A program made the position numbers and the translations under genes. The notes below the pieces were generated by a model that was not told the DNA's origin, made no database searches, and saw only the letters and a list, made by a program, of their open reading frames with translations. This document shows positions 1-12,464 of a stretch of DNA of 56,774 nt, piece after piece. Source of the DNA: Lingula anatina (Eukaryota > Brachiopoda > Lingulata > Lingulida > Lingulidae). Position 1 is the stretch's first letter, and every line of letters begins with the position of its first letter. Location of the stretch: positions 877,972 through 934,745 of the forward strand of contig NW_019775680.1 of NCBI RefSeq assembly GCF_001039355.2, written 5' to 3'.

Positions 1-261
1 AGTTAGTTGCACATTACCTCATTTTGTTCATAACATGTGACATCACATACTCTCCACATAATTTGTTTGCTGAAACCCAGCACTGCACAGGCATCATTTG
101 CGTACACTACTTGTACTCACTAGCTAGTATACTGCCCATATATCTTCATTCCATATATTTAAGAGCAAGCAAGTTTAGCGGACAACCTCTTTACAGGTCT
201 TCTCAAAAATCTTTTCTAGTGTTTAAGCATGAGGTCAACTGTGATTATAAAGTTAGTAGCT

Positions 262-560
262 ATCAAGTTCAGAAAGTCCAATTTCCTGACCTTGTTATTG
301 TCGCAAAACAATCCAATCTGTCAGCAAGTTGAGTCCACAAACTCAATATCCTGACCCTGTTTTATTGTTCAAAAAAGTCTCAGCTTGTCAATTAACCTGA
401 CATGTATTCCCATTACTATGTGTAGAAAGTATGTCCTGATTCTATTTAAGTTTTAATATCCTGACCCTATTTTATTGTTCAAAAAAAGTCTGTTTGTCAA
501 TAAACCTGTTAACAAGACCAGTATTCCCATCACAGTGTGTAGAAAGTAAATGTCCTGATT
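262..560. repeat. Tandem repeat, about 115-bp unit, 2.5 copies
   Basis: The block containing 'aatatcctgaccctgttttattgttcaaaaaa', the 'cagcttgtcaatt-aacctg' stretch, 'gtattcccat' and 'gtgtagaaagta..tgtcctgattct' occurs at about 341-455 and again at about 456-560, with a decayed partial unit before it at about 270-340 (tttcctgaccttgttattgt). This is direct sequence similarity with no coding meaning. Confidence 0.8.
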
Positions 561-639
561 CTGTCGTGTTCCTGCCTAGATCAATAAAACTGTTTCCTTT
601 CATAAAAACTGTAAATGGGCTGATCATTGGATATTTGAC

Positions 640-870
640 GTGCAAGTTTAAATTTTCCTTTGATTTTATGTAAAAACTAATATGTATTCAAGTGTCAGAT
701 GTTAGTGAAGTTCATCTTAACTTATTGTGAGATATTTGTGGACTTTAAAGTTTCCTTTAATTTTATTAAAAAATAATCTGTATTTCAAGTGCAAATTTTT
801 TCTTACTTTTCAAATCACTCACAGTGATGACATTTGATGACTTTAAAGTTGCATTTTTTACTTTTAAAGT
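640..870. repeat. Degenerate tandem repeat, about 105-bp unit
   Basis: The motif 'tttcctttgattttatgtaaaaactaatatgtattcaagtg' at about 653-694 is repeated in diverged form at about 749-792 (tttcctttaattttatt..). A third partial 'gatgactttaaagttgc' lies near 835-850. Confidence 0.6.
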
Positions 871-1051
871 AATTTTATGCTTTATTTTTAGTTTAGATAT
901 AAATAGGATTTTGTTCAGTGAGCTTGAGAAATAAAAAAATTGTTGATGCAAGGGAGAAAAATGTTATTTAGTAGTTATTTAAATAACAATAAAATGCAAA
1001 AACCCCACCCAAGATTTCATTTGCTGGTAATAAGAACATGATAAACATATG

Positions 1052-1074
1052 CCCCCCCCCCCCCCCCCCCCCCC
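1052..1074. repeat. Poly-C homopolymer (23 C)
   Basis: An uninterrupted run of 23 cytosines. It gives rise to a spurious glycine-rich open frame on the minus strand. Confidence 0.95.
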
Positions 1075-2029
1075 GGCCCACCTTCTTATGCATTTACTCC
1101 TTATGTCTCTATCAGTTAAGATATTAAGAACATATGTCCGTTCCAACTCACTGTATATTGACCAGTGAATATGCAAAGCCTTTGAAACGGACACAGGATA
1201 TTTTCCCACTAGGTCATGCTTCAGATTTCTCCTTTCAACTTTAGAAAATAAAAAGCTCCATTTATAATAACCTGTATTGTATCTACTTTCAAGAAATGTA
1301 AGCTTTGACAGGCTGTCTATTAATGAAGTCAGTTGAGTTTTATAAAAATGCGATCTGTATTCTACTGTGAATAACCCGTATTGTACATTTCAGTGTAAGT
1401 TAATGACAGCTCTCCTGTATGTATTATATACTGTCTGATTTCTGTGTTGAATTTTTTCATTACATAGCAGCTCGGGTGTAATTACCGTTTGTTCACAGTG
1501 CATTGGGTCAGAAAATTGCTTTTGTCACATTATTCCCTGGTCGTAGAGTTGAAGACCTTCTTTTTTTCTCAGCGAGATGGTGAAACCAAATACTAAGCTC
1601 TTGAAAGAGGATATTTTGAAAAAAAGTTGAATCAAATACTAGTAGTGGATGTCGCAGTAAGTTTCATGAAAAAAAAAAGAAAAAATGACTAGCAAATATT
1701 TTAGACCAATAACTACTTTATAGGTTATAATAATTAAAATGATTGCGAAATTCAGTGTATCTTGTCAATGACCTGAAGTAGTTCAGAATTTTCATCAAAG
1801 TTAAGACCAATTCTCTGGCTGAAAATCATTTGTGTAGCCATGCCCTTGGTGGATAATTGACAGACAAGCACAAAATGTTTGGATTCTTTGTTTCTTTAAC
1901 ATTTGGATGCCATAGTTGAGCATATTTTTAGATCAGCAAAATATCAAATATTTCTCAAGCTTTGGTGAATATTGTTTTCCATTGTGCTGTGTTGTTTCAA
2001 AGATAATTGAACAATTTCCTATCTTTAAT

Positions 2030-2125
2030 TTATTTATATATGTTGTTTAAGATATATTTATTTATTATTTAATTAATTTATTTATTTATTTTTTGTATTC
2101 TTTATTTATTTTTATTTGTATTTAT
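2030..2125. repeat. TTTA/ATTT-rich simple sequence
   Basis: Imperfect iterations of TTTA/TTAT over about 95 bp. Confidence 0.7.
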
Positions 2126-2766
2126 GTACTTTTCCTTGCTTTTTACTCCTTTTAGATATCTACTGCTAATTCTTGGTACCTGTACAGTAGTAGCATTAAA
2201 ACATGCCTGGTCTCTAAAATGCTGACAATAACATGGACATTAAAATGTAATTTCCATTGAAATGTATGTAACACATGTGTTCAACATGTGTACGTTTTAG
2301 GAATGAAAAGAACTTTGTCGCCTGGCAACTTGCAATTGTATAATTTTGTGCAATAACTGACGCATAATTCAAATTTCACACTAGTCATCTGTAAGGATAC
2401 GGTTGTTTAAAATCGGACATTCTGAATATTTCACATTTGCAATATTGAAGAGTTATAATGGACCCATGGTTTGTTTCTATTGTAATAAAACTACAATGCA
2501 GACTGCTATACACAAATACAGAACACAGACTCTCATTTTTTTCCTATCGATTAGTAGGTAACAAAATCACCATGATTGTTTTATATGATGATTGATTTTT
2601 GCACTGACAAAAGAAGTCGGTACAACAAAACTTATTTGATTGTACTTATAATGGGAACAGCATTGGAAAATGCCACTGTTACTGTTGAAGCAGTTTTTTT
2701 GGATAACGTAATGGCATGAGAATTCTCACTGTTAAAGTTGTAGTTGATGCATTTATAACCCTCCAC

Positions 2767-2809
<43 letters not shown>
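2767..2809. repeat. (CT)n(CA)n compound microsatellite
   Basis: About 23 bp of CT repeat pass directly into about 19 bp of CA repeat. The Ser-Leu/His-Thr peptide it would encode is not a gene. Confidence 0.95.
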
Positions 2810-2811
<2 letters not shown>

Positions 2812-2949
2812 AATAGGATTAATTGCACTCCACTACTTGGACCCAGTATCATTGATACACACTGGACAAAAGTACCAAAGAGCCCAGCATTCCTCAACAA
2901 AAAATATGTAGCCCACATGTATATCTTCTGTCAAGTAAGTCATACTATA

Positions 2950-3260
2950 TTTACCTGTTGGTCATTTCCCTTATCTACACCATTTCTATCGGTCATTTTC
3001 AAACTCATCTGCTACTTCTTGGTAAATTTTTGCCCGCAAAGCACCTGATTGTCACTTTTAAACTCATTTTTAACTCATACAGTTGGTCATTTCTATATCA
3101 CCCTGTACAACATACATGTTGGTCATTTTCTTATTCTCACTGAGCCTATTGGTCATTTTATATCTCACACCTATTACATGTCGGTTATTTACTTACCAAA
3201 CTCACCTGTACCTGGTGGTCATTTTGTCAGCTATATACTGGACATCACCTGTTGTCCACA
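2950..3260. repeat. Degenerate minisatellite, about 32-bp period, about 10 units
   Basis: The core 'ttGGTCATTTt' recurs at about 2960, 2991, 3021 (ggtaaattttt), 3050 (gtcactttta), 3085, 3120, 3151, 3183, 3216 and 3249 (partial). Spacing is 29-35 bp, and each copy is followed by a 'ctcA'-like segment. The overlapping small open frames here are products of the repeat. Confidence 0.75.
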
Positions 3261-5394
3261 TATACGTCTACACTTTTCTTATTCCGTAATATCAAACCTG
3301 TTCAATAACTGTACAGTATCTCATGTCAATAAGAAAACTGTAACAGTTGCCGCATAGCCTCACTTGTCAATAGAAACGAGCAGTGACTTCCCGATCAAAT
3401 TGGTAATTATTTAGGCCTCAGAAGGGGGGGTTATCGCTTGTGAATAAAAACAAAGTACCTGCTCTTATACCAAGTGCTGATTATTGGGAGGGGGTCTAGG
3501 AGCAAATTGATATGGCAATTACTGCATGGGGCTCCAAAAAGGGAGTGGGCGCTTAAAAAGATGTTAGCTAACAGCTTCAATTTTTGCTCAATTTTTGTCA
3601 TATGGACATTTAGAAGAACTTTTTGTTATTATTAGTGGAGTTTTCAAAAGATGCCATTTGAGACATTTGCACATTGTTTTTAGGAGAATTCCAGGGATTA
3701 AGGATTAACTTTTTTTTCAATGTAGTAAAAATTTGAACTTCAGGTATTATCAAAGGTATCAATACAATAGGAACTGATTCAGAAGCAAAAGTTAACTTCA
3801 CAGTATTATCAGCAAAGATAAGAGAAATTTGATATTCATCCTTGTCTCTTATAAAAATTGGAAATTAAAAGGGTAGGAGGAAAAAATAAATAATGTATAT
3901 GCCCTTTTCAGGACCCCTAATTACACATACTGTACAGTCAATGTGCCCTGAACTGTGTGACCTACCCTAGCAAAAACATGCCTTATTGATTAGAATTGGA
4001 AATGTATTGGAAATATGTCTAGTTTCCCTCGCCAAATTTGATACTGAGTCAAACGCAACACTTTGATATCCCACATCAATATTTGCTGTACATTATTTAT
4101 GGCGCCCCAGATATCGTAGGGAGCACATTATCATGAGAGGAATAAGATGACTGTTTTTAGTGAATAGGATGGGAAATTAAAGTTGTTCTGTGCTGTTATA
4201 TATATTCTAGTACTTTGTAGCCTTTATACCTTACCCCTAGAAGCCTGTTCCATAAAAGGTCTTTAGAAGGAATGTAGGTCTAAAAGTTAATACCAAAATT
4301 TTATTCTAGACTTTAAGTCTTAATATGATGGTAGTCAGTAGTGGGAAAACATTATTTTTTTACTTGTCCACTTATCCCGTCCTATCTTAAGCTAACTACT
4401 AACTTGTGCAAAATAATAATAATAATAATGATATTGATAATAAATAATAATAATAAACTTTTTACTAAAGCCTATTGGCTCTTCAAGGCACCAGGGTCCA
4501 AGGACTGTCCCAATTAAAGCAGAATATATTTTTAAAAATTTACTGGCTCTTCTCCAATTAAAATTTAACTGGCCCTGCTCCAATTTTACTTGCATTTGGT
4601 GTGAAAACTGTGCAAATACCACATGCAAAGTATATTCAATATATTTTATTATGAGTTTAACTTTAATCGAATCAAGATATAATAATAGTTCAAATATATG
4701 CTAGAGAAGTCGACGTTTACTTAAAAACTGTTCAATCAGAACAATTGTACTATTTGTTTGTTTTCAATCACACACTTTAGACTTCATTGCGTAAAACATT
4801 GATTTTCTGAGATTAGTACATGAATTATGGATAAGTCACCTGTTGTTTATGAGTCCACATTACATCACAATGGAAAACATAGCTCTCCTGCTAGTGTCTT
4901 TGTTTTCAATTTGATTATTATATTCCTGTATATATGCTACCTAACCACCAGAAAAAGATATGTGTCTTTTGGGGAGTGAGGGGGGTGGGGTGCATTCAGA
5001 AATTTAGAACTTTAAGTCAAAAAAGTCATTAGAGTCTGAAATTTGGTCCTTACTTTCAGACTAAAATTTAACTCTTCTTTAGCTCAAGTTTAAGAAATAA
5101 AAATCAAAATGAAAGGCAATAGAACTGTAATCCTAACTGACAGTTGTAAAGTGATAGGAAAGCTGCTTTGGGACACAATCAGAAATTGAGGCTAAGAACC
5201 ACACACTCAGCCAGAAAGTCAAATATGCACACGCGATTATGCAGACACGATAAGTGAACGAAGTGCCATATATTTTTACATAAGCCAATAAAGTCACTGT
5301 ATTTTAATCCTCATACTTGGTGTTAAACCATTTATTTTTACTTAAGGCGTTAAATCTTCTATAGTTTAATCTTTATCCTGGCTTTTTGTTGACT

Positions 5395-5690
5395 GTGACA
5401 GGGCTATCAAAACTTAGAGACTATTCCCAGACCCTATCGTACTAACTTTGGATCGAACTATCTCCAAGGGGATTCTCATAATTCCAATTAAGTTTGGCGG
5501 CTTCGATGTCTGTCACGCCTACTGAAGCTGACAGGGGGTAATTAACTATTGTTTAGCAGCTTTAGTAGCTGTCCCAGACATCTAAGCCACTTGAGCTGAA
5601 AGCAATTTAGCGAGAGACTCCATGGAGGTGGACCGATCCTGTTAGATCGATATAGGGATGGGAACCCAGTCTCATTGTGCCTCGTCTTTC
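5395..5690. mobile_element. MITE-like element, family B copy 1
   Basis: The ends are inverted-repeat-like: 'gagactattcccagaccctatcg' near 5418 against the complement of 'cgatatagggatgggaacccagtctc' near 5648-5673. The internal block 'gtctgtcac-gcctactgaagctgacagggggtaatt' is closely matched at about 27890-27925 in copy 2. No coding capacity, so a non-autonomous DNA element is inferred. Confidence 0.6.
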
Positions 5691-5828
5691 CTGCCAAAGG
5701 CACAAATTTTTTAATCTGTATTTGTAATGTGTGGTAACCAGGCGGGTACATAGTGGTAGATTAAAAGATTTGTTGTCATGTTTTCTGGAAGTGTGTGTGT
5801 CTTAGTATCAGGTGAGGTTTTATGGGAT

Positions 5829-5930
5829 GGGGGGGGGGGGGGGGGCATGATGAACTGATGACACTCTCAAATATACTTTAACATTTTATTTATTTATTTA
5901 TTTATTTGTTTATTTATTTATTTATTTATT
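5829..5930. repeat. Poly-G run and (TTTA)n microsatellite
   Basis: A 17-base G run (5829-5845) is followed, after 38 bp of ordinary sequence, by a TTTA/TTTG tetranucleotide repeat (about 5884-5930). Confidence 0.9.
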
Positions 5931-8900
5931 ACTCTTTTTTTAAAGCAAAACTTATTCCTTTTGTGTCAGAGGCGTTTCAGTATTGAAACCACCATCTATG
6001 AAATCTAACATCTGCTCCTGATCATGATGATCACCAGTTTTTTCTCTTGCCATGAAACTGAACCTTACAATGTCTATACTGACTATGGTCTCTCTATAAC
6101 TTAGCACACTCCAATTATCATTTTCATCACCAATTCAAGAGCATTTATTTCCTTGGTGTAAGTTATAATTTACATGGGTGAAAGTTTCCAGGGTTATGCC
6201 TGATTTTAGGATTTTTTAAGTCATCTTTTTGGTCGTTCTTTCTTATGGTCTAAATGCAATGAAAAATTGCAAGCAACGTTTCGGGATTTTAGTTTTTACA
6301 ACTTTCACCTATGAATTAATGAACATTGCCTAACTTAATAAATTAGACCATATGTCATGTGATCAACATGTGGAGACGCCTCACAGTATTTCTCATTTAA
6401 ATTAAACAGAATTTTAGTATTATTCTTACTTGAGTTTTCTATGTGCAGTGTCATCATGTTTGTACCTGTCTTGGAAGTGCACACTGGTAATTCTGTCATC
6501 ACTATCATGGATTAAAATACACATAATGTATATGCTCCTTTTTAGACCCAGTATCACAAATTTTTAGTTAGCTTTCTATAGTAGGATATTCCAATTTTAC
6601 GTCTATTAGCTTAGCCTAAAGAACTTTTTGTGAAGTAGGCCTCATGCAGCTGGACACCATTGTGGACCTATGGCTTACAAGTCAACTGTCAATATCACCA
6701 TAAATGTGGTTGGTCTGTACTTGTAGCAACTTAAACCCTGAGCATCAATCAGAGATGCTGACATTATGGCAATCAAGGTCCTTAATTTTGTTATTTTTCA
6801 TGTTATTTACAAAAGACTTACGTTTAATGTGTGAAAAAATTTGGAAGAATACAGGTCATTTTAATGCTTACAAGTTGGCATCATATTTCTCACCTGGGTT
6901 TTCTGTGTGGGACCTTTTAAAGTTCAGCCACGATGAGGTGTCTTGTTCCTTAATGCACCCGTTCAATCACATCCAAAGTCAGTTGTCAATTTGCTGCAGT
7001 TAATCCCCCCATTTATAATTACAGGTGTTATATAATTGACAACAACTTCACCGAGTCCAATTCTCACCTGAGTTTTTTAGTGCGTGTGCTGCGGCATCGC
7101 AGAGTACAACAGGCAGCGTTCTCCTTGGTTAGTTACCTCTTGATACATATCAACAACGCCTTCCGCCTGATTTAGTACTCCTAAACTAATTTCAATTGTA
7201 AATGTAACAGGTGTCGAATTAACTGTAAAAGTGTCATTTAAACAGTGTCAGGGCTTGTTTATTTACAGTAGGAACCCTCGTATTGGTAACTCATGTGGTG
7301 CACATGTTTATCCATGGTTGGGGCCCTGTGTTTTATCAATACAAGGGCCCTGTGTGGATATGCAATGTTATGTGAGCTATGGAGATTTCTTACCTGGACG
7401 CTTCTATTGAAATTAACACAGTGTGTTGAATAAAGATCTTTAATTGTAAAGAAAGAGGGTCAGTTAAGGGGGGAGGGGGGTTTGGGTTTAGCTTAATCCC
7501 ACTTCTGTGTTACTATGAAGACTTAAATGCGCTTGAAATGTAAACAATACATGTTAATTGCTGCAAGATTTAATTGATTCGGTTTGGCGAAGGTTATGAC
7601 TGGCATTGGCTCTCGTCTGGAACTGTATTATCTTGTTATGTCACCAAGAGTACCATGGGAAAGTTGCTCCGTCTATCAGCTCTCGTTCTCGGCTAAGCCA
7701 ATATGGTGTTCTTTGTTTTCTATTGTGTTGAACTTTTTATACTTCTTTGCTCATTTTATTTATTTTGAGAAAAGTAAAGTTGAATGTTGTTTTTCTATAC
7801 TGTTTTGTGTGTCATTGGGTCATTTCATGCACTGTTTAGTCATGTTTGCATTAAGAGGACCCCTGGGGGAGTTGACTTTTGCTTGAAGTTGGTCACTTCG
7901 ACAGTCCCATGATTTGAAAACTCCAATTTTCCCTGGGAGCCAAGATTTAAGAAGTTCAATCTTTTTGCTAAATTTTGCAATTTAGTTCCGTATCCAGTGA
8001 GAAATTTAAAAAAACTTGGAAGGACTGGGGAAAGTTGTTTGACAAGTTCAACTTGGTTTGGCCATAGTAATTTGATTTTATCAGGCTTATAGAACCTTTA
8101 ATGTTAAATCTGCATTTAGATTTGAAATCTAAGGAGGTATAGATTAGGTAGAGGGGAGAGAATAGTTTGGCAAAGAGAACTCTTTTTGCCCACAGTACTT
8201 GGCATGAAATAATAAAACCATTTGAATAAAGTGTCAAAAATAATTATACAGCATTGACATTTTTTGGTTTAATAATTTTTGCATTTTAAAAGATTAATTA
8301 AGAATAACATTTGGGTTGTGAGAAGTTTTAAAGGTTTTAGGTGTAAAAGTCAATTGCTTGTTAATTAATGTTTGAATTTTAATAAACATTGCTTAAATGA
8401 AATTAATGAGTCATGTTTAAATTTGGATGTGATTACCTTTAACATTTAACATAAAAAAGAAATATGTATTTTTCACTCAGTATAACGGCACATCTGATCA
8501 TATATGTCTATTTTGTGACTTACCAGAAATCGGTATAATCTTCAGCATTAGTTTGATTCATATATTTTAGCACTCACCATTAACAAAACCCATGGTGAAA
8601 TCCTTAAATTTCTTTTAAAAATTTGTTTTTGAAAAAATATTTTCATACAAGAGTGAAAGGAATAATTCTACATTGTCTATAAATTACATCTTTTAGATTT
8701 CTGCCTAACTTCCTCATTAAATTGATAAAAGTACTTTACTATGTTAGGCCTGAGATATTTGAAAGGCTCTGTCAATATACATATAAATAATGGCTTCACT
8801 GTAGATTATAAATGGCCTCCTTCATTTAAAATCTCTGCATTGCTACCTTTATTTACACTTGATAACAAACCCAGATTTCTAAAGAGAGTAAATGACATTC

Positions 8901-9540
8901 TAAACTCCAGGCTATTGATGTCTATCTGTGACCTTTACACTGAAAACTGCTTATATAATTGAATGATGGATTTTCGCTGAGGAGTGCTACTAAAAAGACC
9001 CATGAAGACAGACACGATTTTTTAAACCAGCTGATCCAGTGAATATATCAGGGCTTTAAACATTTTTATCTTTACATTTACCTGCATATTCTTCCTTGAG
9101 CTTTACCTGTTGCTTCACAAATAATGTGCATCTAATCAATCTCCATCTGTGGTAAGTCAAGATTAAACTTCATACATCCAGATGAAAAATTTGAAACCAT
9201 CGGTGATAAATATCATGATGAGAATCAGTACATGTAGAATGACTATAACTTCTTCTTTGCCAAAATAAAAGCATGACAATTTGTTTAACATTTGGCTGAA
9301 ATCTGATATCCTGATGTGAGACTCCTCTGTATCATGTGGATATCAGTGGCATATTATCTCTATTGTTGTCTCAGACTGATATCACTGTTATATATGTCCA
9401 TATGCTTTCTTAGGCCCCTTTTAATTCAAGATGTACAGTTTACAGCTTGATATCAGTCAGTATCAATATTATATTAGCTTTCATTGACAGTGTCATGCTG
9501 TTGACCCAGACTAACCCTGTCTGACTAATGATCTCTTAGA

Positions 9541-9841
9541 TCGCATTCACAACAAGTTGAGCCAGGCTTTACAAATCCTGGGGACTAAATATGGCGGACG
9601 TACATGAAAGAAAAAACCACTTAATCTTTTAATAGACTCTCCGCCTCTCACACGCCTCCCCATGCGTCGTCCCTGCGGGGGGGGACAGTCATTAAATCTT
9701 GGCTCCATTGGGACGACACATGGGGAGGCGTGTGAGAGGCGGAGAGACTATTAAAAGATTAGGCGGTTTTTCTTTCATATACGTCCGCCATATTTAGTCC
9801 CCAGGATTTGTAAAGCCATGGCTCAACTCGTTGTGAATGCG
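9541..9841. mobile_element. Long foldback (hairpin) element, arms about 130 bp
   Basis: The left arm (about 9543-9672) and right arm (about 9709-9840) are near-perfect inverted copies: 'gcattcacaa.aagttgagcc' pairs with 'ggctcaac..gttgtgaatgc', 'aaatatggcggacgta' with 'tacgtccgccatattt', and 'ctccgcctctcacacgcctcc' with its complement. A loop of about 36 bp contains a G run. No open frame of interest. The structure is that of a foldback transposon or hairpin MITE. A weakly similar, decayed segment lies at about 10143-10215. Confidence 0.85.
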
Positions 9842-9963
9842 GTCATAATCTTCTTTCATGTAGGGGAGCATTCAGAACAATTTGATATGAACACTGACAG
9901 ATCTCATGAAAGCTTGCTGCATAACCCCCTAATAGACACTGAATGGATTCCCTGCAGGGATTA

Positions 9964-10133
9964 CAGGCCAGTAGCCAGCAATTTCAAAATGGGGGTTCGT
10001 TTTCTGAAAAAGTGGACCTTTTTCTCCATAAAAACATCATGTACCTACATCAAATTTTACCCAGAGTGGACCTTTTCTCAGCAAAAGGAGCAGTTCTTTC
10101 TAACCCCCCGAACCCCACCTGGCTACGGGCCTG
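9964..10133. mobile_element. Short non-autonomous element (family A), copy 1
   Basis: 170 bp bounded by 15-bp inverted termini: CAGGCCAGTAGCCAG on the left and the complement of CTGGCTACGGGCCTG on the right. The interior matches, in reverse orientation, the copies at 22735-22902 and 24605-24772 (aaagtggacctttt, tacatcaaatttta, gaaccccc). The 131-codon open frame here reads through this element and the preceding foldback, so it is not a gene. Confidence 0.85.
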
Positions 10134-11592
10134 GATTATGCTGTAAGCATTCAAGTGGGTCGGCCATACTTGATCCAGGGATCTGTAAGTCCTCGGATCA
10201 ACTTTGGTTGTGAATGGAGCCTAGGACTGGCTCCAGAAAGAACTTCAGTTGACACTGGGTTTTAGCTTTAGGACTGAATTTTTTTCTCTTAAATAATTTA
10301 AGTCTAATGATTTTGGTTCACTTTACTATATGATAACCCTATGATGGTCCACTAAAATACATATTCTGTCAGTGTGTGGTAAATGTTTTGTTCTTTTCTC
10401 TAAATTTATACACCATGCACTGATGAAAATTAATACAACTTAAATAGTGAGAGACAGAGTGCACTAATACACTTTTTAAATAAATTAAGAGAATTAATTT
10501 CACACTTACTGTGAAAGATGCTATACGTTATTTAAAGTAATTGGACTGCAGCTGCTTTATCCTTGAAAAAAGTTGGAACAAAAATTTTTGATCTTTAAAT
10601 TCAGACTAACTTTGGACCTTCAGTTTTGTTGTGGCACTAGGTTCTGTGTAATCCAGCACACCTGTGTTGTGAGTCAAAACTGTTTGATGCATGAGAAGAT
10701 TGAGTGCATTGATTATAATATTTTTTTAAAGCTAACCCAGCTTCTAATCCTTTGTATAAATAAAGGTGAATTGGATGTGTATGTAAGGTGTGACTGAAAA
10801 AAAAAGCTTATTTTTTAGCAGCATTGTGGTGTTTCTTTTGGTTTTGTTTTTTTTTTTTTTTTGAAAATGTTTTATTTTATAATTCTCAGTTTTTTTTTTA
10901 GCAAGTAGCATGATCTTAAAAGTGTTGAATCACTAGTCGTAAAGTAAACTATTTTATGTATGTTAAGTTGCTATGGAAACAACAAACAAGAAGGTAAACT
11001 CACCCTATCGGTACAAAGGATTTTCTACTTTTGAATGACTCAAAGGTTTTATAAATTGTAATTTGAGAATTGATCTACTGAAATAACATACCTTTGACAA
11101 TAAGGAAATTTTACTGATCAGACAATTTTCTGCCATGTAATACCCTGAAGGGATTAATTTTCTGCTGCTTGATGTAAATCCTTTTCTCGTTTGCCCTCGC
11201 CAACCTTCTTTGTGAATTGTTGGAGTCTAAAAATAAATCTTGATAGGTCTAGAATAATTGTTAAGATGGATTTTTCTCTACCTTAGTTTCTTTTTTAGAA
11301 AAACATGAATGGGAAGGGGTAGAGAAGCATAGTGGCATTTTTTCTAGTTAAAATAAAGTGTGCTACTAAGATGCCCCTGAACTATATACCATCATTGATC
11401 AGTGTTGAAAATATGCTATTGAAAAACAGGATAATAATCTAATCATTTTAACAGAAAACCCCATATTATCTAATATTTTCCAGTAAAAGAAGGAAAAAGA
11501 TCAGTTGTCAATTATCAAAAGAAAATAACAGTTCAGATTGTGATTAATCAGCCATCAATATTTCCGAATAATCGAGTCTTTTCATTTTTCAG

Positions 11593-12374
11593 TTAAAGAA
11601 GGTATAAAAATCAACCAGCAGCTATCAGAAACTAACACCAATCTCAGAGAGGAACTGGGTAGTAAGGAGGTAGTCATTGATGGACTGCGCCAAGAACTGG
11701 TGGAGACCAAGGCCAGTCTGTCCTCCCAGCCGCAGGATGTGGTAGAGAAGATGAGCAGATTGCAACACAGTGTAGACAGCCTTGAGAAGGAGTTGAAGTC
11801 GGTGAGTTGTGAGTCTTAAGCTGATGCACACTGATGCATGCATGTGCATGCGCACATATTTATAGACACATGCAAGCTCATGGACACAAAAGCTAAATGC
11901 TTTATAAATTTCCTTATAGTCTGCGCATCTGTGCACTATAATTCCATATTATATAGGAAAATAGAACTATATGTGCAACAAAAAAAAAATGAAATGGAAA
12001 GTAGCTAGTGAGATTCGTTATGTGTTAGAGGAGAAAATATGTTACAACAGAACACAATCAGTAAACTGTTATCAGCCTGGACTAGCCATTGTATGGTGTA
12101 AAATATATTTGGTCTTAGCTCAGCTTTTCTGGTTTAAAAAGTGTTTAATTTGACAATTGCAGCAAGAAGACATGGTTAAAGGCTTGAGAGAGCAGCTGGC
12201 AGAAACAGTGACTGAGAAAAATGTAAGTTTTGTCATTTAACTGTGGCATTGGAAAGTAATAGACTGCTTCTTTTAGAAATTGGGAATTTACAAGTGGGGA
12301 ACCAAACAAAACAGAGGGTGTTTTTATAAATAAGAATTTTCATTTTATTTTTTATCAAACTGTTGAGGATTTTT

Positions 12375-12464
<90 letters not shown>

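Larger units (their letters stand above)
1..11592. other. Gene-poor left flank; no exon recognised
   Basis: I found no convincing exon on either strand here. The N-terminal exons of the CCDC73-type gene that starts at 11593 (in the family, roughly 170 residues of coiled coil) should lie here or left of the window, but no acceptor-bounded, phase-compatible coding block was recognised. The longest open frames (for example 7584-7886 and 9818-10213) are low-complexity or fall inside repeat elements. The stretch holds tandem repeats (262-560, 640-870, 2950-3260), microsatellites and homopolymers, a MITE-like copy (5395-5690), a foldback element (9541-9841) and a short-TIR element (9964-10133), each listed separately. 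I see nothing in about 6000-9500 or 10220-11590 beyond T-rich runs. Confidence 0.6.

Noticed and set aside
4392-4628. Minus-strand frame with CLEEPIGFSKKFIII and poly-Ile/Tyr
   Set aside because: Driven by an AAT repeat; could be a transposon tail, but too little to assign.
7584-7886. 100-codon open frame, hydrophobic
   Set aside because: No recognisable motif, no splice context, surrounded by non-coding sequence; likely chance.
9818-10213. 131-codon open frame on the plus strand
   Set aside because: It spans the right arm of a foldback element and a short-TIR element; no protein family resemblance.
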